In this document: positions 1 to 6,025 of the stretch, piece after piece
How positions within the stretch are numbered: the stretch's first letter is position 1
How the letters are laid out: the number at the start of each line of letters is the position of its first letter
Assembly: GCA_028685945.1 (NCBI GenBank)
Contig: JAQUCZ010000011.1
Coordinates: 1 to 13,718, forward strand
Reading direction: 5' to 3'
Length of the DNA stretch: 13,718 nucleotides
DNA from: Sulfurimonadaceae bacterium
Lineage (GTDB): Bacteria > Campylobacterota > Campylobacteria > Campylobacterales > Sulfurimonadaceae
Notes under the pieces: generated by a model
What the model was told of the DNA's origin: nothing
Databases searched by the model: none
Seen by the model: the letters and a program-made list of their open reading frames with translations, nothing else
Program-made: the position numbers and the translations under genes

Positions 1-35
1 AAAGCGTCATAGAAGCTTCGGGCAAAGTAAGTTAA
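1..35 (+). CDS. flgB: FlgB flagellar proximal rod protein, C-terminal tip only
   Basis: Only the last ten codons and the TAA stop (33-35) are inside the window, read in the frame whose first complete codon begins at base 3; the peptide is SVIEASGKVS. The call rests on position: flgB normally sits directly before flgC in this phylum, and the tail suits the C-terminal helix of a rod protein. The flgC ribosome binding site begins at the stop codon, so the two genes are translationally close. With so little sequence, identity is inferred rather than shown. Confidence 0.6.
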   Translation, partial: SVIEASGKVS

Positions 36-46
36 GGATTTAGAGG

Positions 47-541
47 ATGAGCCAGTTTTTAAACAGTTTTGATATCAGCGGCTACGGGCTCTCAGCCCAA
101 CGCGTTCGTGTAAATACCATCTCAAGCAACATCGCCAACGCACAAACAACCAGAACCGACGAGGGGGGACCCTACCGCCGCAAAGAGGTGGTTTTTAAAG
201 CGATCGATTTTAACGATTACTACAACAAAGCGATCAACGAAACCACCCAAAGTGTGTCGTACGAAGACCCGCTCAAAGAGGGGCAGTCGGGTTTGAAGGT
301 AAATCCTGCTATAATGAGCGTCATAGTGGATAAAATAATACGCGACGATACGGCTCCGAAGATGAAGTACGAACCGAACCACCCCGATGCGGACGCAAAC
401 GGTTATGTGGCGTACCCAAATATTAATCCCGTAGTCGAAATGGCCGATTTAGTAGAAGCAACACGTGCCTATCAAGCAAACGTTGCAGCGTTTGAGAGTG
501 CGAAAAACATGGCAAACAGTGCTATTTCGTTGATGCAGTAG
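47..541 (+). CDS. flgC: Flagellar basal-body rod protein FlgC
   Basis: FlgC is a proximal rod subunit exported by the flagellar type III apparatus and assembled in the periplasm with FlgB, FlgF and FliE. The 164-aa product has the N-terminal rod signature at about residues 8-34 (FDISGYGLSAQRVRVNTISS, then NIAN) followed by GGPYRR. It has the family's C-terminal helix at about 129-164 (NPVVEMADLVEATRAYQANV). The central HPDADANGYVAYPNIN stretch is typical of FlgC. It is longer than the ~134-aa enterobacterial protein and close to the length I recall for Campylobacterota homologues. A purine-rich AAGGA at 34-38 gives a normal ribosome binding site for ATG 47. It lies between flgB and fliE, probably in one transcript. 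Identity is secure. Confidence 0.96.
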   Translation: MSQFLNSFDISGYGLSAQRVRVNTISSNIANAQTTRTDEGGPYRRKEVVFKAIDFNDYYNKAINETTQSVSYEDPLKEGQSGLKVNPAIMSVIVDKIIRDDTAPKMKYEPNHPDADANGYVAYPNINPVVEMADLVEATRAYQANVAAFESAKNMANSAISLMQ

Positions 542-545
542 AAGA

Positions 546-605
546 GTAACACAGGCTTTAGCCTGTAGCTAAAAACTTGATTATACGGACTGAAGTCCGT
601 GTTAC
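546..605. repeat. REP-like double-hairpin repeat, copy 1
   Basis: This 60-bp unit is bounded by inverted 7-mers gtaacac (546-552) and, with one mismatch allowed by the overlap with hairpin 2, gtgttac (599-605). It contains two hairpins. The first is acaggct/agcctgt (551-557 with 560-566, 2-nt centre). The second is acggact/agtccgt (585-591 with 594-600). It matches the copy at 619-678 at 52 of 60 positions by hand count. Stems are conserved and most differences fall in the spacer, as expected for structured REP/BIME-type elements. There is no coding capacity. Confidence 0.8.
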
Positions 606-618
606 GGAATGCGAAGAG

Positions 619-678
619 GTAACACAGGCTTTAGCCTGTAAACAAAAGCCTGATAACACGGACTAAAGTCCGTGTTAC
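619..678. repeat. REP-like double-hairpin repeat, copy 2
   Basis: This is the second 60-bp unit, 73 bp downstream of and in the same orientation as copy 1, with the same gtaacac/gtgttac ends. The left hairpin is acaggct/agcctgt. The right hairpin is stronger than in copy 1: taacacggact (654-664) pairs perfectly with agtccgtgtta (667-677) across a 2-nt centre. No T-run follows either hairpin, so these are not classical rho-independent terminators. Their place between two flagellar genes means they are transcribed with the operon. Confidence 0.8.
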
Positions 679-716
679 GGGAGACGGAACGTTTTACATT
701 TAAGAGAGGAAAAATT

Positions 717-1019
717 ATGAGCGGAATTGACAATATTTCAGGCGTCTCGACCGCCGACCTTTTACAGCAAAAAGAGAAGCTCGACAAAAGCGTAAACGGT
801 GAGGGGTTCGCCCAGCACCTTAAATCGGCGCTCAACGAGGTGAATGAGATCCAAGAAAAAAGCGAAGTGGCAATAGCCGATATCGCAACGGGTCAAGTCA
901 AAGACCTCCATCAAGCGGCTTTAGCTATCGGCAAAGCCGAAACAAGTATGCAATTGATGCTTGAGATACGCAATAAGGCGCTGAGCGCTTACAAAGAACT
1001 CGGTCGTACCCAGCTTTAA
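717..1019 (+). CDS. fliE: Flagellar hook-basal body complex protein FliE
   Basis: FliE is the small adaptor joining the MS ring and export gate to the rod. The 100-aa product carries the FliE signature in its second half (about residues 58-100: GQVKDLHQAALAIGKAETS, then MQLMLEIRNK and a tyrosine-containing end). The usual FAQHLKSALNEVNEIQ helix lies at about 31-46. The start is ATG 717 because AGAGAGGA (703-710) lies directly upstream. A longer frame reaches GTG 672, but that codon is inside the preceding repeat and adds 15 residues with no family character. It follows flgC, as in Campylobacter, separated by the two repeats. Identity is secure. Confidence 0.95.
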   Translation: MSGIDNISGVSTADLLQQKEKLDKSVNGEGFAQHLKSALNEVNEIQEKSEVAIADIATGQVKDLHQAALAIGKAETSMQLMLEIRNKALSAYKELGRTQL

Positions 1020-1040
1020 CAAAACCTTTCGCTACAATCA

Positions 1041-1058
1041 AAGAGGCGGTTGCCTCTT
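1041..1058 (+). terminator. Hairpin after fliE, possible operon end
   Basis: The 7-bp perfect stem aagaggc (1041-1047) / gcctctt (1052-1058) has a GGTT loop and begins 22 bases after the fliE stop. It is GC-moderate and is followed by gaaaaaat, not a T-run, so termination is uncertain. It occupies the -35 region of the presumed ftsI promoter, so it could instead be an operator. The structure is visible; the function is inferred. Confidence 0.4.
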
Positions 1059-1068
1059 GAAAAAATGC

Positions 1069-1074
1069 TATAAT
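1069..1074 (+). promoter_or_regulatory. Sigma70 -10 box for ftsI
   Basis: A perfect TATAAT in the context gctataatcaccc lies 27 bp before the preferred GTG start of ftsI. No good -35 is present at 17 bp, as is common in Campylobacterota. The predicted transcription start is near 1081, leaving a short leader. Confidence 0.6.
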
Positions 1075-1101
1075 CACCCAAAAAATAGAAAGACTCCCTA
1101 C

Positions 1102-2859
1102 GTGAATCAAAACAAAAGTATGAAAATCCTTTTACTCTACATTTTGTTGGGTATCGGGTTTGTAATTTTTTTAGCGATGATGCTTTTTATTGTCCTCAAT
1201 ACAAGAGAACTCCCCTCTCTTTATACCCAAGATACATCTCGTGCCAAACGGGGAAGCATCATAAGCGCCGACGGCTTTCATGTTGCATCGACAAAAAAAC
1301 TCTACAAAGCCGTGGTCAATACCACGTTTATCGACCCGCAGAAAAAAGAGCTGTTTGTCGAACTTTTTAGCATCTACTCGGGGCTCTCACAAAAAGAGAT
1401 ACGTTCAAAAATAAACAAGCGCAAAGGGGTCGTCGTACTTAGTTACGATATCCCCGAAAAACAAGCGCAATATCTTAAAAAACTTGCCTACGAACTGCGC
1501 CGATTCGACGTGTTCACGGAGAAAAAAAACCCCCGTACGGGACAACGAATCTTGCACGGACTCAGCATCATCGAAAGCGGAGAGAGCCGAGAGTACCCTT
1601 ATGGGAACCTCCTCACCCCCGTTATAGGCTACACCCACAAAGTAGAAGATGACGGATACACGAGGATCAAAGGGGTCAAAGGGCTTGAGAAAAGGTTTGA
1701 AGCGGAACTAGAAGCGCGCCAAGATGCACTTAGCAAAGGTCCGCGCGACGTCAACAGCTATATCATCCTTAATAAAGAGAGCCTCACGAAACAAGAGCTC
1801 AACGGCTTGGATATCAAGCTCAATATCAAGCTCTCTCTCCAGCTAAAAATCGAGAGAATGCTCGATGCGATGAAAGAGGATCAGCGCGCAAAAGAGGTGA
1901 TGGTAGCGGTTATGGACGGTAAAAACGGCAATATTATTGCCATAGCAAGCTCCAACCGTTTTTTGCCGAAAAGTATCAAAAAAAGCGATTACCCCTCGCT
2001 CAACAGCGGGATGATCGAGTACAGCTTTGAACCGGGAAGCGTTTTAAAAACGGTTGTTTTTGCCCTTCTTCTCGACAAGGGGCTTGTAAACCCTTACGAT
2101 CTCGTAAACGGGCATAACGGAAAATTTAAAATCGGCAACAAGGTGATCACCGACGAGCACAAATTCGACTGGCTCAGTGCCGAAAACGTGATTGTTCACT
2201 CCTCAAATATCGGGATTGCCCTGCTTGCGCAAAAACTCTCGGGAATGGAGTTCCACGAAGGACTAAAAACGTTCGGTTTTACGCAAAGCTCTACGCGCGA
2301 CCTTATTTATGAAAAAGCGGGTTCGATCCCCCACCCCAACCGCCTCAACAACGAAATTTACAAAGCTACCACCTCGTACGGTTACAGCATACATGCCAAC
2401 CTTATGCAGATACTCAAAGCCTACAGCGCCTTTAATAACAGCGGGCGGATGCTCTCGCCCCAAATAGTCGAGTGTTTTCTCGACGAATACGGGCGCAAAA
2501 TAGAGATCCCTCATGCCGAGCAGGTGCAAGTGATTAAAAGTGCAACTGCCGAAAGAATCAAACAGATTCTCGTAAAAACGGTCAACGAAGGAACGGGGAC
2601 GCGGGCAAAAACTGCGGGACTTGTCGTAGGGGGGAAAACGGGAACGGCACATATGGTCGAAGAGGGACGCTACGTGAACAAATACCACACCACCTTCGCG
2701 GGATTTGCAAACGATGAAAAAAACAAGTTCAATATCGTCTCGGTGGTGATAGAACCCAAAAAGATTCAGTTTGCGTCTCATACCGCCGTTCCCGTCTTTA
2801 AAAAGACGGTTGACCTTCTTGTAGAAGAGGGGTATCTAAAGCCAAATATTGTCGAGTAG
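1102..2859 (+). CDS. ftsI: Class B penicillin-binding protein, FtsI type (septal transpeptidase)
   Basis: This is a membrane-anchored D,D-transpeptidase that cross-links peptidoglycan, most likely at the septum with FtsW. Numbering from GTG 1102 gives 585 aa. Residues 8-32 form one hydrophobic anchor, and residues ~48-235 are the N-terminal class B module, beginning with KRGSII. The transpeptidase domain shows all three active-site motifs: SVLK at 313-316 (nucleophile Ser313), SSN at 367-369 and KTGT at 512-515. The reading frame also extends up to a TTG at 1057, but the TATAAT box at 1069-1074 makes that unlikely. ATG 1120 is an alternative start; neither has a strong ribosome binding site. 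The position after fliE matches C. jejuni pbpB. Its 3' end overlaps panC by 24 bp. The elongation PBP2 (MrdA) is the main alternative; context favours FtsI. Confidence 0.9.
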   Translation: MNQNKSMKILLLYILLGIGFVIFLAMMLFIVLNTRELPSLYTQDTSRAKRGSIISADGFHVASTKKLYKAVVNTTFIDPQKKELFVELFSIYSGLSQKEIRSKINKRKGVVVLSYDIPEKQAQYLKKLAYELRRFDVFTEKKNPRTGQRILHGLSIIESGESREYPYGNLLTPVIGYTHKVEDDGYTRIKGVKGLEKRFEAELEARQDALSKGPRDVNSYIILNKESLTKQELNGLDIKLNIKLSLQLKIERMLDAMKEDQRAKEVMVAVMDGKNGNIIAIASSNRFLPKSIKKSDYPSLNSGMIEYSFEPGSVLKTVVFALLLDKGLVNPYDLVNGHNGKFKIGNKVITDEHKFDWLSAENVIVHSSNIGIALLAQKLSGMEFHEGLKTFGFTQSSTRDLIYEKAGSIPHPNRLNNEIYKATTSYGYSIHANLMQILKAYSAFNNSGRMLSPQIVECFLDEYGRKIEIPHAEQVQVIKSATAERIKQILVKTVNEGTGTRAKTAGLVVGGKTGTAHMVEEGRYVNKYHTTFAGFANDEKNKFNIVSVVIEPKKIQFASHTAVPVFKKTVDLLVEEGYLKPNIVE

Positions 2860-3669
2860 GCGGGTTGTTCCCACTTTGGCTTCGACGAGAATAATCGAGT
2901 TGCCGATCTCCACTTTCTCGATATACTCAAAGTCGCGGTTTACGATGGCAACATACGATATTTCCAAGGGTGCAAGGGTCTCTCTCATGGCATGTACGAT
3001 CTCTTTGGTTGTCAAAACATTTTTGCTGACCATTTTGCCTGCAAGATACAAAGAAGCGGAGATTTTCAAAGCCTCTTGACGCTCTTGGGAAGAGAGATAA
3101 GCGTTACGACTGCTTAGCGCCAGTCCGTCTTTTTCTCTGACCGTATCGACGGGAACGACGATAACGTCCATAAACATCTGTTTGACCATCAATTGGATAA
3201 GATTAAGCTGCTGCGCATCTTTTTTGCCGAAATACGCCTTGTGCGGGTTTACAAGGTGCAAAAGTTTCATAATGACGGTCAAAACCCCGTTAAAATGCCC
3301 GGGACGGCTCGTGCCTTCTAAAACATACCCGCGTACTTTGGGTGCGAGCAAGCTCACCTCGTCTTCGCCGTACATATCCTTAGCATGTGGGAAAAAAAGT
3401 ACGTCTACGCCGCCAAGCTCACAGATTTTTTTATCCGCTTCGTCGCGACGCGGATATTTATCGAGATCCTCCCCCGCCAAAAACTGCGTAGGGTTGAGAA
3501 AAATAGAGACGACGAGCACTTCGTTTTCGCCCCTTGCTTTTTTAATCAGCGAGATATGCCCTTCGTGCAAAGCACCCATAGTCGGGACAAATCCGACCTT
3601 TTTTTCGGGGTCGCCGCAAAGTGTTTTTAGGTACTCTTTTAACTCGAGCGGACTAGAAATAATCTTCAT
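2836..3669 (-). CDS. panC: Pantothenate synthetase (pantoate--beta-alanine ligase)
   Basis: PanC joins pantoate and beta-alanine, using ATP through a pantoyl-adenylate, to make pantothenate, the precursor of coenzyme A; it is cytosolic. The 277-aa length fits the family. Visible motifs are the HIGH-type nucleotide site PTMGALHEGH (29-38, His35 and His38), VSIFLNPTQF (54-63), RPGHFNGV (122-129), YFGKKDAQQ (146-154) and the KMSKS-like loop KDGLALSSRN (180-189). AGAGG lies a few bases before the ATG. The gene runs against ftsI and overlaps its last 24 bp, so the last eight codon positions (seven residues plus stop) are coding on both strands. It is divergent from prfB. No panB or panD is adjacent. 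Confidence 0.97.
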   Translation of the reverse strand: MKIISSPLELKEYLKTLCGDPEKKVGFVPTMGALHEGHISLIKKARGENEVLVVSIFLNPTQFLAGEDLDKYPRRDEADKKICELGGVDVLFFPHAKDMYGEDEVSLLAPKVRGYVLEGTSRPGHFNGVLTVIMKLLHLVNPHKAYFGKKDAQQLNLIQLMVKQMFMDVIVVPVDTVREKDGLALSSRNAYLSSQERQEALKISASLYLAGKMVSKNVLTTKEIVHAMRETLAPLEISYVAIVNRDFEYIEKVEIGNSIILVEAKVGTTRLLDNIWL

Positions 3670-3686
3670 TTTAAGCCTCTATTGAA

Positions 3687-3692
3687 TATAAT
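3687..3692 (+). promoter_or_regulatory. Candidate -10 box for prfB
   Basis: TATAAT on the plus strand, preceded by a T-rich tract with TTTTAAG, reminiscent of the periodic upstream signal of Campylobacter sigma70 promoters. A start near 3699 would give prfB a leader of about 126 nt that includes the hairpins at 3718-3797. A closer promoter cannot be excluded. Confidence 0.4.
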
Positions 3693-3696
3693 CGCA

Positions 3697-3702
3697 ATTA
3701 TA
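3697..3702 (-). promoter_or_regulatory. -10 box for panC
   Basis: TATAAT on the minus strand, predicting a start near 3690 and a ~20-nt leader before the panC ATG. No clear -35. It is the right arm of a perfect inverted repeat with the plus-strand TATAAT at 3687-3692 (TATAATCGCAATTATA). Confidence 0.55.
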
Positions 3703-3717
3703 CACTGATGTTACACA

Positions 3718-3740
3718 TTTTATGAGCCAAGCTCATAAAA
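3718..3740. repeat. Perfect 10-bp inverted repeat upstream of prfB
   Basis: ttttatgagc (3718-3727) and gctcataaaa (3731-3740) are exact reverse complements with a CAA centre. The element lies in the divergent panC-prfB spacer. On both strands the stem ends in A/T runs, so it resembles a small bidirectional terminator, an operator, or one half of a double-hairpin repeat with the next hairpin at 3745-3761. Confidence 0.6.
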
Positions 3741-3744
3741 CGGC

Positions 3745-3761
3745 AGGGACAGAATGTCCCT
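3745..3761. repeat. REP-like hairpin agggaca/tgtccct
   Basis: The 7-bp stem agggaca (3745-3751) / tgtccct (3755-3761) has a GAA centre and starts five bases after the previous inverted repeat. The two-hairpins-in-a-row design resembles the 60-bp units at 546-678, although the sequence family differs. Assignment to REP elements is inferred from form. A weaker imperfect hairpin (cctgcatc / gatacagg, one mismatch) follows at 3779-3798. Confidence 0.55.
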
Positions 3762-3824
3762 ACAACCCCCTGAAGCTACCTGCATCTTCCGATACAGGAG
3801 AAAACAGACTATACGGATACAATT

Positions 3825-4922
3825 ATGGATAATTACGAATATACGGAACTCTTAAAAAACGTCAAAACCAAAATCAAAAACATAACGGGAGTGATCGAAC
3901 CCGACAAAATTCGTACGAGACTCGCGCAGATAAAAGAGCTTGAAAACGATGCCTCATTTTGGAACGATGCCGCCGAAGCTGCTAAAGTACAAAAAGAAAA
4001 AACACAACTTCAAAGAAAACTGGATAAATACGAAATCGCCTACAACGCCGTTAACGATGCTATTGAACTCTATGAGATGGCAAAAGAGGAGAACGACGAA
4101 GATTCTATCCAAGCACTTTACGACGAAGCGCCGATTCTTGAAGAGCAGATCAGAAAGATGGAGATCGAAGTTCTTTTAAGCGGAGAAACCGACGGTAATA
4201 ACGCCATACTCTCTATCCACCCCGGAGCAGGAGGCACGGAGAGCCAAGACTGGGCAGCTATTTTACTCCGTATGTACAAACGTTTTGCCGAAAGAAAAGG
4301 GTTTAGCATAGAGGTTTTAGACTACCAAGCGGGTGAGGAAGCGGGGATCAAAGATGCTACGATCATCGTTAAAGGGGAAAACGCTTACGGCTATCTCAAA
4401 GTGGAAAACGGCATCCATAGACTTGTGCGTATCTCCCCCTTCGATTCAAACGCAAAACGCCATACCTCGTTCTCTTCGGTAATGGTCTCCCCCGAAATAG
4501 ACGACGACATCAACATCGTCATCGAGGACAAAGATATCCGTATCGACACCTATAGAGCCAGCGGTGCGGGAGGGCAGCATGTCAATAAAACCGAATCGGC
4601 GATACGTATCACCCATATTAAAACGGGGATCGTCGTACAGTGCCAAAACGACCGAAGCCAGCACAAAAATAAAGCAACGGCGATGAAAATGCTCAAGTCG
4701 CGCCTTTACGAACTCGAACTTGAAGCACAAAAAGCGGAACAAGACGGCACGCCAAAAAGCGAGATCGGCTGGGGGCACCAGATTCGCTCCTACGTTATGC
4801 AACCTTACCAGCAGATTAAAGACAGCCGTTCCAACGAAGCCTATTCTAATGTTACGGCCATTTTAGACGGCGACATCGACAAGATGCTTGAAGGGGTGCT
4901 TATCGCAACCAACAGAGCTTAG
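3825..4922 (+). CDS. prfB: Peptide chain release factor 2 (RF2)
   Basis: RF2 reads UGA and UAA stop codons in the ribosomal A site and triggers release of the peptide. The 365-aa protein has an N-terminal helical domain (~1-110), the tripeptide anticodon SPF at 204-206, and the catalytic GGQ at 249-251 within SGAGGQHVNKTES. The residue matching E. coli position 246 is Ala (A245), the form linked to efficient release, not the Thr of E. coli K-12. The gene is one uninterrupted frame: the CUU-UGA-C frameshift site that autoregulates many prfB genes is absent. ATG 3825 is chosen because MDNYEYTELL matches the usual N-terminus in this phylum as I recall it; the ribosome binding site is weak. The last four bases overlap the convergent gene at 4919. 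Confidence 0.97.
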   Translation: MDNYEYTELLKNVKTKIKNITGVIEPDKIRTRLAQIKELENDASFWNDAAEAAKVQKEKTQLQRKLDKYEIAYNAVNDAIELYEMAKEENDEDSIQALYDEAPILEEQIRKMEIEVLLSGETDGNNAILSIHPGAGGTESQDWAAILLRMYKRFAERKGFSIEVLDYQAGEEAGIKDATIIVKGENAYGYLKVENGIHRLVRISPFDSNAKRHTSFSSVMVSPEIDDDINIVIEDKDIRIDTYRASGAGGQHVNKTESAIRITHIKTGIVVQCQNDRSQHKNKATAMKMLKSRLYELELEAQKAEQDGTPKSEIGWGHQIRSYVMQPYQQIKDSRSNEAYSNVTAILDGDIDKMLEGVLIATNRA

Positions 4923-5260
4923 TCTTCTTCTTGCTTTTTCTTGGGCAAAAAGCTGTAGACCAAAAAACCGCTCCCTAAAACCATTACGATAATCGTGAGA
5001 TAGCGCATCTGCTTCTCTCTCGTCGATTGGTACTCCTCGGCAAAGATCGATGCGCTGCTTTTCTTGGCATGTGGCATGTTTTGCGTCGAGCTGCCCCGCA
5101 CGCTTGCTTCCATCCGCGCAACGTTCGCCGCAGCTATCTCTGCTTCGGAGTAGGCAGGTTTGGGATTCGCCCAAAAATGCACCGCAAAACCTACAACCAA
5201 CAGCAACCCTCCCAAAACCCTCAAAAGAATTGTTTTATTTTTTAGTAAAAAATGTTTCAT
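4919..5260 (-). CDS. Unknown small protein with two membrane segments
   Basis: I do not recognise this 113-aa protein. It has a hydrophobic segment at about 11-30 after a basic N-terminus (K8, K10, R14) and a second at about 87-105 followed by KKK. A ~55-residue polar, Ala/Ser-rich middle lies between them. The positive charges suggest both ends are cytoplasmic and the middle periplasmic. The coding frame is supported by the membrane-protein pattern and by tight packing: it overlaps the prfB stop by 4 bp and is divergent from bpt with a 50-bp spacer. A minus-strand TATAAA at 5283-5288 could be its -10. No strong ribosome binding site is visible. It could be a small envelope or division-associated protein, but nothing in the sequence decides this. 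Confidence 0.7.
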   Translation of the reverse strand: MKHFLLKNKTILLRVLGGLLLVVGFAVHFWANPKPAYSEAEIAAANVARMEASVRGSSTQNMPHAKKSSASIFAEEYQSTREKQMRYLTIIVMVLGSGFLVYSFLPKKKQEED

Positions 5261-5310
5261 TTACGACTCGCTTAGTAAAAAATTTATACAAATTATGTCA
5301 AACTTGCAGT

Positions 5311-6024
5311 ATGAATCTACTTAAAGAATTTTCCCTTAACGACAAGTGTTCCTACCTCGCACAAAAAGAGCAGACGACGCATTACAAGATTATAGAAAAT
5401 TGTAGCAGCGCTTCGTGCCAAGAGATGATAGAAAGGGGATTTAGACGCTTTGGGAAAATGTTTTTTCGCCCCATTTGCCCTACATGCCAAGAGTGTCAAA
5501 GCATTAAGATCGATGCGCGCGACTTTCTTTTTACAAAATCGAAACGTCGCGTTCTTAACAAAGCGCAGCACCTCGATATTTATATTCAAGAGCCCTCCGT
5601 GTCGCAAGAGCATCTTGAACTTTTTGACAGATACCACCGTTACATGCATGCCAAAAAAGGGTGGGACTACCACCCCACCTCGTTTCAGCACTACTACAAC
5701 TCTTTTGTCGCGGGGCATAACGACTTCGGTTACGAGGTACTTTATTTTGACCGCAACAGACTCGTAGGGGTCGATTTAATCGATGTTTTGGATAACGGTA
5801 TATCGTCGATCTATTTTTATTACGATCCTGAATACACCCACCTATCGTTAGGGAAACTCTCTCTTTTAAAACAGATAGAATTTGCACGCGACAACAACAA
5901 AAGATGGATCTACCTCGGCTACTATGTTCAAGAGTGCCCGAGCCTCTCCTACAAGGCCGAATACGAACCCTACCTTACGCTTCAAGGAAGACCCGCTCTG
6001 CATGAGCCTTACTCGTGGTGTTAG
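5311..6024 (+). CDS. bpt: Aspartate/glutamate leucyltransferase (N-end rule)
   Basis: Bpt moves leucine from Leu-tRNA onto proteins with N-terminal Asp or Glu, making an N-degron for ClpS/ClpAP. The 237-aa protein matches the ATE/Bpt family. It has an N-terminal region with C13, C31 and C36, then GFRRFGKMFFRPICPTCQEC (43-62) with the CxxCxxC cluster at 56-62. It continues with YHRYMHAKKGW (108-118), YYDPEYTHLSLGKLSLLKQIE (170-190) and YLGYYVQECPSLSYKAEYEP (201-220). The reading frame is open upstream to 5050, but that part is antisense to the preceding gene; ATG 5311 gives the usual N-terminus (MNLLKEFSLN). The ribosome binding site is poor; a TATACA at 5285-5290 could be a -10 with a short leader. 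It ends one base from the convergent gene at 6026. No clpS or clpA is in the window. Confidence 0.93.
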   Translation: MNLLKEFSLNDKCSYLAQKEQTTHYKIIENCSSASCQEMIERGFRRFGKMFFRPICPTCQECQSIKIDARDFLFTKSKRRVLNKAQHLDIYIQEPSVSQEHLELFDRYHRYMHAKKGWDYHPTSFQHYYNSFVAGHNDFGYEVLYFDRNRLVGVDLIDVLDNGISSIYFYYDPEYTHLSLGKLSLLKQIEFARDNNKRWIYLGYYVQECPSLSYKAEYEPYLTLQGRPALHEPYSWC

Positions 6025-6025
6025 C

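Noticed and set aside
672..716. Longer fliE start at GTG 672
   Set aside because: The codon lies inside the second repeat and has no ribosome binding site; AGAGAGGA is placed for ATG 717, and the added residues do not resemble FliE.
1057..1101. Earlier TTG start for ftsI
   Set aside because: The segment contains the TATAAT promoter box and no ribosome binding site, so it is probably largely untranscribed from that promoter.
2263..2781. 172-codon open frame opposite ftsI
   Set aside because: It lies fully within the transpeptidase domain coding region and its translation (Arg, Phe and His rich) is typical of an antisense shadow.
3182..3685. 167-codon open frame on the plus strand opposite panC
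   Set aside because: The translation is Ser/Thr/Leu-rich low-complexity with no motif; panC on the other strand is unambiguous.
5062..5073. CTTGGCATGT recurring at about 5063, 10292 and 13159
   Set aside because: The copies lie in unrelated contexts (two coding, one in the rpoC hairpin) with no shared flanks; chance is the simplest explanation.
5050..5310. N-terminal extension of bpt by 87 codons
   Set aside because: The extension is antisense to the two-TM gene, is rich in Ser, Arg and Pro as shadow frames are, and the family N-terminus begins at ATG 5311.
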